Assembly: GCA_033220425.1 (NCBI GenBank)
Contig: CM065646.1
Span: forward strand, 5,401,501 to 5,465,500
Direction: 5' to 3'
Source: Lepraria neglecta
Taxonomy: Eukaryota > Ascomycota > Lecanoromycetes > Lecanorales > Stereocaulaceae
DNA: 64,000 nucleotides
The notes beneath the pieces are model-generated. The model saw only the letters and a list, made by a program, of their open reading frames with translations. It had not been told where the DNA came from and searched no databases. The translations under genes were made by a program, and so were the position numbers. Positions 34,001 to 44,986 of this stretch are shown here, piece after piece (position 1 is the first letter of the stretch; every line of letters begins with the position of its first letter).

Positions 34001-34377
34001 AGACATTGTGCTCCATTTGACGCCCATACGAGTGACCACAGTCAGCGACCATGTTGCACTATGCCTGGCCCAGTGTCTTTCCAAAACTTCCGGCACTGCC
34101 TTTCATTGCATACTGTGCAACAGCACATCAGGCAGGCTGCTTGGGTCTAATTCCAGCGCCTCCCGCGACTGGAGTATAATTTGACATGCTCTATTCGTAT
34201 GGAACCCTGCATTCTATTGCCCGCACCGTCGCAGCGTGCTTCCTTCCTCCCAGCTTCGAAGAATTGTGCTCCAAATATACTCGGTTGCTCCGACACGCGT
34301 TGAAACGTGCTTACTTCCGCACTTGGGTATACTTGCAAATCCTGCACAAAGATCTCAAGTGAATACTTCCATCACTA
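28094..34377. other. Gene desert of 6.3 kb
   Basis: No intact gene is supported. A short repeat copy lies at 28264-28305. Two stretches have some protein-like composition but broken frames: 29428-29828 (+) and 32544-33110 (-). The latter has a stretch GRGHMAWMPKDDF then EEIEITIKWK near its end. I could not assign either. The rest is featureless to my reading. Confidence 0.4.
28264..28305 (+). repeat. Dispersed short repeat, copy 4
   Basis: It reads AGCTGCACGAGCCGCAAGCC then TGCCGCCAAAATATCGAAAC. It is diverged but keeps the order of the core in copies 1-3, and GGAGCGGTGAGAAC follows about 150 bases later. Confidence 0.5.
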
Positions 34378-35820
34378 CTACTGGTGTGCCATTACATTGG
34401 ATGTGTTTCCTAGAAACACTACAAGCACAGCACAATATGCTGCAGTAGCAGTGAAGACCTCTTGTCTTCGGGCTTTGGTGAATATGGAGCAACTAGCTGA
34501 GAAAAGCATCGTGGACACAAAAACAGTCAGAATTTGATAGTTGCTCTTGCGATGGAACTCTGCTTGGGACGCGGGCTGAAGCCTAAAAAGCGCGAATACT
34601 GGGAAAAGAAGTAGCATAGCAGCAACGACAGTAACGATCATGCGAGCGACAATATCGAGACGATCGGCCGAGATTAGCTGAATGTCTTCGTTACCGCTCT
34701 TGCGGTTCTGTTCTGACGTTCGAAAGATGCGCTGGTCAGACTTGTCAGAATAGGAGCATGACTCAGACCATGCGAACATCAGGCGCATAGGGAATGAGAT
34801 GAGGCTAGAGTCTGGATTCAAATCCTTTACATTGCCAAGAATGACGAAAAGTTCAAAAAGGCATGAGGGAATGAACCTACGAGTGTCAGGGCTTTTGAGA
34901 TTTTACTCAACACGTCTTCGAGAAATGTGTTCAGCCAACTGTATTCGACAGCGTAGCCGAGTGCTGCCAAATCTGGCCCGTGTTTGACCCATGCGGATTC
35001 ACCCTCCACGAGGCTATGGGTATTGCTGATCAGGTTGTACAGATTGTTCTGAGACCTGTTGGTTGGCCGCTTCAGTCCGTAGATTTTCTGCTTCCGCAGC
35101 AATGCCTTGTCTGACAGTACGTCAACAGTTGAGAAAGCATTCTAGGATGTTCCGACATACAATACTGCTTGAGCTTAAGGTTAGCCAAATTCAACAGCTC
35201 TCTGCGTTTCGAATCCTCGAAGGTGCTATCTCTCCGGCGCGAGACCATCCTTCTGAAATCGCCAAATTCTCCAGCCTCCCATTCATCGAAGCCCTCTAAT
35301 TCTTCTTGTATGCAAGCGATCTCGTCCTGTAGTTGTAGTAATACGTAGTTGTAAAGCCATGAAAACTTCCTGTAGAATAAAAAATCCCCATCGAGGTCTT
35401 GGATCGCGGCGATCTTACCGTATCCTGGGGCAAATTCGTCCACTGTAGTATAGAATTAATAAAGCCCCTACAATTGAGAGAGTGCCGACTCACATGAGCG
35501 GGTAATTTGTTCGATTTGCTCAGAACTTGAGAGATGAAGCAATTTTCTCATGAGAGTGCGCAAACTTCTTTGCCGTTTTGCTGAGAATGTTAGTCCAGTC
35601 CAGATATGCCCCATCTGCGCGTACCATCACTTCCATTTTCGGCATCTGATTCCGAATTGATGCTCTTCGATGAGTCTGAATCACAATCTGTTGTGGGTGA
35701 CCCGGGTGCTGACTGCTGAAGCTCTTTCTCGACAGTTTCGTCGGAGATGTCAGCATTATTGGTGATGTCAGACGAGGGCAAGTCGTGATCTCCGTCGAAA
35801 TCCGCGCGTATATCTTGCAT
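34378..35820 (-). CDS. DUF6594 membrane protein, copy 3
   Basis: Exons are 35625-35820, 35494-35580, 35161-35442, 34881-35110 and 34378-34731, giving 382 residues with all frames intact. Exon 1 (196 nt) and exon 4 (230 nt) have exactly the lengths of copy 4. Intron 1 is only 44 nt (GTACGC..CTAACATTCTCAG). The acidic, Ser/Asp-rich N-terminus is followed by SLDEFAPGYGKIAAI, FYRKFSWLYNYVLLQLQDE, KRPTNRSQNNLYN and DLAALGYAVEYSWLN. The helices include MIVTVVAAMLLLFPVFAL, YQILTVFVSTMLFSASCSIF and EVFTATAAYCAVLVVFLGN. The small YRLKD gene ends 0.7 kb upstream. Function is unknown. Confidence 0.83.
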
Positions 35821-36512
35821 CACGTGTCAAAAAGCTTTTCTAGCTCCCGCAATCGGTATATAATGTGCTCAAAGATGGATTGAGAGCAGCAACGGGCCCT
35901 TTAAAACCAACTTTTTGCGAAAGGCTGAAAAGTGGGGGCTCCTCCTGTTTACCCGGGCGAGCTTCAACCCCACTAAATTCTTCACCGCCCACTAATTTTA
36001 TTCCTTATGGCAATACACTACTTCCCAAGGACCCCCCAGAGGGCTGTAAAGCATAGAAATGAGGCGACTACACGCCGGAAAGCGAAGTTCTACCACGCTG
36101 TTGATATACATGCTCGCCCGAGTAAACCCCGAAGGTCCAATGACTTATGTCACCCCCTGTTGATGCAACCAAAAAGCGGTGTCTGAAACATGACAAGGCT
36201 GAGCGACATTTTCGATCGACGCGTAAGAGATTGGGCGTCCGATATCAAAAATAGTTCAAATGACCAAGTGTCCTTATCTTATGGGGTCGGACCATTCGAT
36301 CTTATTGGTTGGCCTAACAATGCAACCCCTCCTCCCCACACCATCAGAACAACATGTTCTTGCACACTGTAATTAATTGCATGCAGCTCGATAATTCAAA
36401 TCAGCGCACGTGGTCAGATGTTATCGCCGTTGATGTATGGCTCGCATCAGGTGCCATAGGCGATCGCATCTTAGGATAGGGAAAGGCCGTCAAATGACAA
36501 TCTTCCACTTGC

Positions 36513-37364
36513 TCAGTACTTCTGGTTGAAACTCGTCATCTTCACCAATTTTCCTTCGCTATACCAACCAAGTCTTTTTCCATCTTTATCTTTCAATCTG
36601 TATTCCCATCTCTTTTTTTGGATGTTCCACTTTGTGCAACAGATGCGAAGTGGTCTTCTAGTTTGCCTGCCCTGCGAGTCTAGCTCAGTCTTGTCGTAGA
36701 CTTCCTCATCGCTATCATACTGGCGCGGTGGCTGTTCAAGCAAAGTCAGAACTTAGTCCAAGAAGGCACATACTGATCTGGGAAGTATTTACCTGCTGGT
36801 CTGGGTGCTTATTGACTGTCGTTGCTGAATAGATGCCCGGGCAAGGGGAGTGCGTAGTGGATTGGTCTCCTATATCCTGATCATTTCAATACAAGGACCG
36901 GTAAGATAGTGTCTGCTGCTGCACCTGCTGATCTCCAGAGCAATTGGAACTACCCATATATTGATCTCTCGTGCTCTGCTATTGTCAGCAAAATGACAGG
37001 GATGCCGAGGCTTAGCACTTACCTCGTATCCTCCACCATATGTGGAGCCATAGGTAGACTGGCCTCCCGCACCCTGACTAGGTCAGTCATGGCATCAGGA
37101 ATACACAAGGTTGGGAATGCACATATTGTTGTGGCGGATAGGTTGGATAGGTTGAAGTTTGGTATCCCGTGCTCTGATCTCGTCAGTAGAGACTCTAAAG
37201 GACCTTAGGGCATAATCATACGTCAGGATCTCCGGTGTAAGTCGTATTGCCTGTAGATCGACTTCCTGAGCCCTGGTCCAGTCAGCAATGGAATAAACAT
37301 GTTTTAGCTTCGCATTGACCCTTTGATCGCGTTGAGAGTATGAACCTCGGGGGTCTCGATCCAT
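36513..37364 (-). CDS. Small YRLKD-family protein, member 3, with mini-exon array
   Basis: Seven exons are read: 37320-37364, 37222-37272, 37123-37173, 37023-37073, 36925-36975, 36793-36876 and 36513-36731. All junctions are phase 0, and the product has 183 residues. Exons 2-5 are each exactly 51 nt, and introns 1-5 are 47, 48, 49, 47 and 48 nt. The mini-exons encode 17-residue Gly/Ser/Thr/Tyr/Gln-rich peptides such as GAGGQSTYGSTYGGGYE. The last exon has the family domain: EEVYDKTELDSQGR, RICCTKW, WEYRLKDKDGK and GWYSEGKLVK. The low-complexity part resembles prion-like or phase-separating segments. Intron 1 starts with a weak GTCAAT site. Skipping any mini-exon would keep the frame. It lies 0.7 kb upstream of DUF6594 copy 3. 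Confidence 0.62.
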
Positions 37365-40300
37365 GTCGCCGATCCAAACACGCAGTATATTTCCGAATAA
37401 TATGTAGGTAAGCGAAGTGCAACCTCAAGGATGGTACTACATTCATGTACAAAGGACCAAGTTGAAAAATCTTCGGAATCATAGGCTTGAGGGTTCTTAT
37501 GTCGCCGTCCATAGGGTAGCTGCACCCCACATGCATATGAGCCCAATCGCTTTCGCCACGTCATGGTGTCGGTGTAAAAGGCTGTGGGATATCTAGAGGA
37601 GCGTTTAAGGCAAACCTGATTTCGAGGCGTCAAAGATGGACTGCCGGAGAAGTCCATGTGTTATGCTGCGGTCAGCTTTTCTGCAGGGTTAGTGTCTACC
37701 GAAGGCCGATGCAACCCTGTCGATGCCTGATCGCAACCCTTGGCAAGTCGCATGGCTGCAGACATGCAGTCCAGTTTCCTGCCAGTCATATGTGGAATGA
37801 TTTGCTTTCTATGCAATGTTTCACACGGCTGTGAAATTTTGCAGAGGCTCAAGTTGCGGTGAGTCCGTCTATCGAGAGCTCGTTTATAGAGATAGAGGCA
37901 TTCCCAGAATCTCGGGTCTGCTTAGTATCTGCCCCTCAACAAACGAACAACGCGACCCACCATAATTATTTCACGGACGCCTTCAGAAAATCGGTAGCAT
38001 GTCTTTGGTAAAGTTAGTAAGAGCGCCTTTGGCCCTATTTTCATGATTGAACACGTGCCTTTTAGCTTCAGTACACGTCTGCCGGAGAATACTTTCAGCC
38101 TCGAGCGGCCCACGAATATCAAAGCGAACTTTCAAGGAATAATTCACTAATACTCATAAAGCCTCATACCTTCTAGAAACTGTTTTAAGTAATGTTCCAA
38201 CAAGATCCGATCAATGTGCTTCCAATCGTGAGGACACCTGCAATGGCCATCTGTCAGGCTGTCCTGCCAACGGCTGTGAGCGCCTGAGCTCCAGGAGCTC
38301 TGAGCCTTACGGCTGGACTTACAGGATCTATGATCCCGGTTGTCGAATGGCCGGGGAAACGGGTAGCTCGCTGACAGATGATCCGCAGCAGCCTGAGCAA
38401 AAGAGCACCGCCTGAAGGATCTGCACCCTTCTGCATGCGTTTCGCCCTGTAAAGATGCTTATCGAGTGGCTTTGATGCTGCCTGCTCGTCAATGAACTTT
38501 GTCTGGTGTTTCAGTGACTCTCCTACGTTAATCAGCGCCGCCGACACGGGAAACTAGGGAGATGCTGATGTACGGTGAATTTCCAAGAGGAGCTGGTACG
38601 GGTTAGCGCAACTCTCGTGCTCGTTACAATATTATTGAGAGGTGCTAAGGCATATGATGAAGCGCCTCATGGTCACATATCCAATCCGTAGGAGCAATGC
38701 TAATGATCTTAGTCGATGGTCTATTGCAGCCGGGATCTCGCATAACGGATATCAAAGCTCCGTCATACCCATGCTGGCTACTTGGGGTCTTTGTGAATGG
38801 CCCTAAGCTGTAAGAGAATCTCCCGTACCCGGATCTTAGGCGTATGTATGTCAGCCTGATGAGAACCGACCACTGTGGCACTCCCGGCTTCATTTTGGCC
38901 TTGCCACAAGGAAAACGTTGTCTGAAGAGACCCTTAATCTTCTTGTCGACCCAGAGTTTGTGGGGAGTTTCCGCTTCGTTTGTGTTAACTAAGCAGTCTG
39001 ATCCCTCTAGTATTTCACGCGTGTTCAATGTCTTCGACGGGAAGGCGCTTCAGCGGGCGTCCAGCAACCCCGTCAAAGTACCTCTCAGAGCCGTGTTTCT
39101 CAGTCGTAAGAGTCCCAAGTCCGTTCAAAGCAGACAGACAACCGTCCGAAGTCCGGTCTTTGTTTTGTCATACTCTTGTCTTGTTAGCTGAGAACCTAAA
39201 GTCTGGTTAGAAAGAGATTGCCTTCAACCTAGCGGGATGGTGAACAGCATGATGGGCTATGTGTCTCTTCGGTAAAGTTGACGTGAATGACGTTTTTATC
39301 TCGGTCATCAACTTCTTCGCTATCATGGACGCTGGGCACAGATTTGAGAGGTTTGAAGCGCCGAGGAAAGAATTCTTTTGGGTTCGTTCTCTGTCTTTTC
39401 CTTGCTCCAATACCTAGATACCTGAAGAACTCTCTTCTGCCAGAATATCACCAGATGACTAGCACTCAGGCCTCCAAAACTCATCAAATCAGGCTAGATG
39501 AATTGAAAATGCAATAATCCTGGGATTTATCAGAGTGGGATCCAGTGACAAAAGAGGTTAGTGTAAAATCGCTAGCCTCGATTTGCAATTTCCACCATTT
39601 TCACAGGCTCAAAACTTTTCTTTCAGTTTCAGGAATTTAGATGAGATATCCTCCCATAACTGAGCGCGCTGCCAGCATGTCCTATAGCATCGTATGAGTT
39701 TCACAATGGTCAGTGTCACGGAAAGACACGTTCCTCCAAGGAGCGGCCGAGGGGTCATGCGAGCTTAACAGACTTATAAAAAATGATTTGGTAAGCATTT
39801 AGTCCTTAATGGGTCAAACTGTCTTAGAGAAGTTTCAATTGAGATCCAATCAGAGTGTGATTTCCTTCTCGGTTACCCCAACTCTGAAAATCGATCGCCA
39901 TAATTGACCAGAAAGTCAATGGAGGGCGCCGCTTGTAATCATGTCTAATTTTCTTTTATACCAGTCTCACCCCTACAGGACACTGGTTTTCAACACTCAG
40001 CTCCAACTTGACATTAGAAGCAACTTTCATTTTTTGATGTCCACTGCACTTCACTGCTCGAGCCAAAGACTATGCTCTAAAGAGTGACGATTTCAAATGA
40101 TATCCACCGCTTTCATTCTGGACCGGCTTCTGCTGAGACGTGGGTGAAAATGTGCATGATGCTTGAATCAGCCCACACGTATCATAAGGACTCGATAATT
40201 CGAGAGTCCACTCGCTATAATCTCCCAGACTTTCAAGAGCATGTTTAGTTGTATGCGCCCGAAGCTCACATGAAGACATCCAGGTTGACTGTTGACTTTC

Positions 40301-41249
40301 CCGATTGAAACATCTTTTCGACGCTACACCAAAGAGCGAGAAGGCTTTACATTCCAGGTCTTAGAGAACAGCTGAGTTTATCAATTCATAATTCATGGCG
40401 GCTTTATGAGAAGGCATGAGAGACGCAAATCCATTTCATTGATAAGAATGAAATACCGCACCGTTTGAAGGCACCTTTTTATCCGAGTACACATCGCACC
40501 GAATTATAAGATGAGGGGATTAGACTCGGCCATACAAAAGGGCTCCTTAGGGGGTGAGATTGCAGATATAGAAGTCGGACTGAGTAGTGACACTCTGAGC
40601 AGCTTGGAGGATGGAGCGATCCAGGGCAATTGACGGTGGCAAAAGGGGGGCTAGTCATAGAGCTGCTCGCTTTTGTGACTTCCATAACGTGTGAGGGTTC
40701 CGACTGCGTCGGCTCCTCTGCGTACACAGTATGAGGCCCCACATGGAGCTGCCCTCTTGCCAGGCAAGCCCCTTCCTACGGAGCTCTTGCTCATTCTTGT
40801 CTTTTATGTTCTTTTGCGCCTTAGGATCGACAGAATCGACGCAATAGATTTTTACACAGCTCGTCGTAGCCTTTCGCTATCGTTGTGTGCAGCGATTGGC
40901 AAGGCGGTAAGAAGTTAGGGGGATTGCTGGCAAATGCGCAATTTCTGACGACGATGTGAGGTGGGACATTGATGCCGATCCCTCCTTGTAATGGTATGAA
41001 GGTAGCAGGTATGGCGCGATACCTGGGCAAGTAATGCCAGACAGAAGGCTTCTGGCTGAATGAAATGTCCGATTCAAATCTGGAACCGAAAGCCTCCTGC
41101 GAAGCGGAGCAGACCGCACAGTTAGCACGCATAAGATCAAGGCGTTCCATACATGTCTAGCAGTTCGTTCTCTCTTTATCTTCTATTCCTCAAATTTTAC
41201 TTCGCATCAATTATTGGTGTGAGTCGTCGTACGGAGTGTAAGATGCCCA
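37365..41249. other. Gene desert of 3.9 kb
   Basis: Short ORFs are scattered on both strands without protein-like composition, splice-supported continuation or a paralogue in the window. The first few hundred bases should contain the promoter of the mini-exon gene. Confidence 0.4.
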
Positions 41250-41371
41250 CGTCACCGCCAAAGTAAAAGTCAAAGTGGGCCCCTGGAGGCGCCCCGGGGG
41301 ACCAACTTAGGGGTACCTTAGGGGCTCGCTTAGGGGAGCCCCTCGTTGACTTTTATTTTGGCGATGACCTG
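41250..41371. mobile_element. hAT-like MITE
   Basis: A 122-bp non-coding element has imperfect terminal inverted repeats. The left arm is GTCACCGCCAAAGTAAAAGT and the right arm is the reverse complement of GTCATCGCCAAAATAAAAGT. It is flanked by identical 8-bp direct repeats GATGCCCA (41242-41249 and 41372-41379), the target duplication size of hAT elements. Inside are three CTTAGGGG words at near-regular spacing and a GC-rich GGCGCCCCGGGGG patch. It has no transposase, so movement would depend on an element elsewhere. Confidence 0.75.
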
Positions 41372-41379
41372 GATGCCCA

Positions 41380-42636
41380 AACAAGTCTTGGCATCAGCAA
41401 TCACGTAGGGCTGAAATGACTAAGCTAGACGCCCTTCCGCGCCAACTTCCAATTCAGACTTTGAGGATTTCTACAACGACAGGCACTGCGGGGCCATAAC
41501 CCTACTTTGGCGACAGTCGCCGGTGAACGCCAAGCAGGTATTCATTGTGAAGTGGCCGCCGTCTGGACAAAACCGCGCTGACGCCGAAAGATCTGACTCT
41601 ACTAGTCTGAGACGCGTCTCCGAGATCGAGTATCCCTGCTTCAACGGTAAAGTCCAAAGACTGTCCTCCGAACAAGCTCAGAAGAATACTCTGCGGCAGA
41701 GCTCCAAAGCACAAACCATCCTGTGACACCCTTTCCTCTCAACATACGAGTCTGATGTTCTTAGCAAGGTCCGTTGGGCCAGCACTTCGCAGGCTGGCGG
41801 AATACGGAATACTTTGGCTTTCCTGTATGCTGGCCTCTCCCGAAAGCCTCAGCGGCGGACTGCCCACTATACGGGACGATAATGGTGCCTGAGCTTTTCC
41901 AAAAAAAAAAATAAGATAATTGATTGGGGAAGGACCAGAAACAATGGCATGCTGTGGCATCATCTGCTTCCCGAAGGCTGGAATCCTGCGCAACGTCTCT
42001 TGGTCCTCCAAGAAGAGTCACGGCTCGCAAGATGTGTATAAGAAATACAACAAGGGCCACGACGTCCTCAGGTGAATTACGGGAATACAGGTCATAGGTG
42101 CAGAGGTATGTTGGTCGTTGAGATCTGGTTCACACTTCTATGCAAAGATGTGCTTCCTAGCAATCACACCCCGCCAGGAGGGATGGTAAGGCCCATGTTA
42201 CCTACCACTGAGAAAGTTTCCTCATGTTATTTCATGTTCTGAGTATGTATGCGATTGGACGTAAATTTAATATGGAATATACATCATTGCTGCTTTACGC
42301 GGTCCTTTGTTTCCCTTCTGCTAGCTTCGAAGCTGCGCTTTGAAACGTCATAGTTGATCGTTGCTATCTCAAACTTCGTGTTTCAAGATAAAACATCTTC
42401 GATGTCCAATGGTCGATAGAGCTACCAATACACTGGTGTTGAAAGAGACGTGGTATATATATCACTCGCAGATGATGTCCCTCCCAGATTCAAATCCTAT
42501 CCCCAGCCAACCACAAGTCTGTACTCATGACGCACAAGGTCCAAGGCGCCAGCGGGTACATAAAGCACAACGCAGGCAGTTGGCTATACCAAATGAACCT
42601 TAAATATGCAGACGAGCTTCAATGCAGCAAGACTTT
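41380..42636. other. Spacer of 1.3 kb
   Basis: I see no gene. It holds the 3' flank of DUF6594 copy 4 and an A11 run at about 41908. Confidence 0.4.
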
Positions 42637-44108
42637 TCAGCTGATACCTGCTGTCGCCATTACGCTTGACGTATTCCCCAAAAACACTACGAGAACTGCG
42701 GAGTAGGCAGCTGTAGCTGCGAAGACTTCCTGTCGGCTTGCCTGAGTGAAGATGGAACAAGAGGCAGAAAAAACAAGAGTAAAAGCGAACACGGTCACAA
42801 TCTGGTAGTTACTCTTCCGCTCGAATTCAGACTTGTTGGTGGGCTGGAGTTTGAATAATACGAAGACCGGGACCAGAAGCAGGACAGCTGCTATAACGGT
42901 AATCATCCCGCGGATCAGGACATCAAAGCGTCGATTCGACACAAGTTGAATCGCTTCGTCGCCCGTTTTGAGCCTTTGCTCGCGACTACGGCATAGAGCC
43001 TGTTGCGAGTTGTCAGCATAGGCATTATGGCCCCAAGGAATCAGTTACGATCTTGAGATTCTGAACGGAAATGTCGCCACAAAGGATGCAATCTAGCAAG
43101 GTGTAGAGGGAAATGATGCCAAACATGCCTTGGAGGCTTACCTTGGTCATTGCCCTCGAGATCAGGTTCAGGAAATCCTCGAGTCTGGCGTTCAGCCAAC
43201 CATGATCGCCACCATATCCTAGTGCTGCAAGATCTGGTCCTTCATGGATCCAGTCGGATTCGTCTTGCACTAGACTCCCTGTGTTGCTGATGAGATTGTA
43301 TACGTTACGTTGAGACCGTTTAGTGGGTCTCTTCAGTGCTTGGACTTTTTGCCATCGTAGCAAAGCGTCATCTGTAACTATGTCAGCATTGGTCCATCCA
43401 GATCGAATCTTCGTTCGGCTCACCATACTTCGCAAGCTTTTCGTGGAGTTCAGCTACGATTCCTTTCCGTCTGGACCTAGGCTGATCGTAATCCAGTCGA
43501 CGTGAGTAGAGCAAGGTTTCATTTCCGTCACTCAACTCCCATCTATCAAGAGCTTCCAACTCCTCTTGTAATTCGGCAAGCTCATCTTGCAGATGCAGTA
43601 GCGCATAATTGTGGAGCCACCCATATTTACGGTAGACCAGCAGGTCAGAATCTAAGTTCTCGATCGCTGCGACTTTGCCATATCCTCGGGGGTACTCATT
43701 TACTACCATTTGCATGTCAACGACTGCCGTAGTACTAGGACGACAGTGCTCACGAGAATGGGTAATCTGCTCTACTCGACCCTTTGAAAATCCTCTTTTG
43801 TATCTCTTGGATAGGTGCAGAGCTGTTGTGATACGACGATGGAACGATCCTCTCTTCTCTGCTGGCCATATCAGACCTGCTAAAGACCTTGGAATGATTG
43901 CACGGTACGTACCATTATTGCTAGTGTCCTCTTCCAACGACGACTGCGAGTCAAATGGAATTGCTACCACTGAGCAACTACTCGATGCTCTAATCGATGC
44001 CTCTTGGTTTTGTAGAACATGAACGGCTTGACCGGAGTTTCCAGATGCTTCATTGTCTACTTGACGGGGCACACCGTCATTGCCACTTGTCGGGCATGAC
44101 CCTTTCAT
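42637..44108 (-). CDS. DUF6594 membrane protein, copy 4
   Basis: Exons are 43913-44108, 43754-43858, 43424-43702, 43142-43371 and 42637-42999, giving 390 residues with no disabling change. Intron starts are GTACGT, GTGAGC, GTGAGC and GTAAGC, with phases 1,1,1,0. The N-terminal 100 residues are disordered. The core has SLNEYPRGYGKVAAI, LVYRKYGWLHNYALLHLQDE, a LQEELEALDRWE helix, KRPTKRSQRNVYN and DLAALGYGGDHGWLN. The end has MITVIAAVLLLVPVFVL, YQIVTVFAFTLVFSASCSIF and EVFAATAAYSAVLVVFLGN. It is the only full copy for which I found no YRLKD gene upstream. Confidence 0.84.
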
Positions 44109-44653
44109 AGCGCAAGCAAGTCCAAGATTTTATACCTGCAGATCCGGGAAAGCCTGTGCAATCCACGCTATAGCGTGATTAATCTTGAGAAAGTGCGTGT
44201 TGTCAGCTTCGAAAGTCTGAATGAGGCTCATAATGGCGTGCGACTATGCAAGGAATGATTGGTACATTCCTTAGCTTTGTCACACTGCCCTTGCCCTGAT
44301 CCATGTGAATTGCCGGCCCACTACTGGACAGATTTCGGCAAAACGTAACGATTTGCACACACCCGAAGGACGGGATGACGCTCCAGTAATTTCCGCCAGT
44401 CATTATCGGACAGACATAATCGGGCATAACATCATGGGTGCTAGCTTCGCTGCCTTTTCTCATGCGAGTGGTGTAGGTGATCGAAGCCTAAGTGGTCGGG
44501 AACAGGCTGAGGGGCACATAGGGCTGATTATTTTCAGCTTGCTTTAGGAAGGTTACATAGCAAATGCGCCTTTCTGCAGCTACCACTGTCGCGCTGTTCT
44601 GATTCGGTACGTGAGTTTTCCGTTATGGATTTCCTGATTTTTGAGATCACTTA
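44109..44653. other. Spacer upstream of DUF6594 copy 4
   Basis: It probably contains the promoter of copy 4. No exon with YRLKD-family motifs was found here or further upstream. Confidence 0.4.
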
Positions 44654-44986
44654 ATGGCTTCTGGGTACATTGGTTCTACAAGATATATGGCGTCATTTCT
44701 GTTCCTGCTCGTTGTATTGATATTGCAATTTTTTCAGGTTACGCTCCGAAACCTCCGTGACATCCTTTCCGTGAGGAAATGGCGCATCCTTCAGCTTATA
44801 GTACCACCCTTCCTTGCGACCCTCTTTCTTCTTCTTCCATCTGTAGCAACAGACCCAGCGTCGTGTGCGGCGCTCTTCGCCGTTCTTTCTCTTGTCGTTT
44901 TTGTCGTAGACTTCATCTCCAGGATGGTATTTTCTCGGAGGCTAATCTCAATGGTATCAGAGATGAATTCTGTGAGGGAAGCATGA
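44654..44986 (+). CDS. Possible small membrane protein
   Basis: This 110-residue ORF starts at ATG and is strongly hydrophobic. It has three likely membrane helices (YMASFLFLLVVLILQFF, ILQLIVPPFLATLFLLLPSV, ALFAVLSLVVFVVDFISRMV) and basic linkers, which are hard to obtain by chance in non-coding DNA. I do not recognise the family. The helix pattern is loosely like the end of DUF6594 proteins, but no motif matches. It may be a remnant of a longer gene. Confidence 0.35.
   Translation: MASGYIGSTRYMASFLFLLVVLILQFFQVTLRNLRDILSVRKWRILQLIVPPFLATLFLLLPSVATDPASCAALFAVLSLVVFVVDFISRMVFSRRLISMVSEMNSVREA

Noticed and set aside
40070-40279. Minus-strand 69-codon ORF starting MSSCELRAHTTKH
   Set aside because: It is an isolated ORF without family, splice partner or paralogue; not enough to call a gene.
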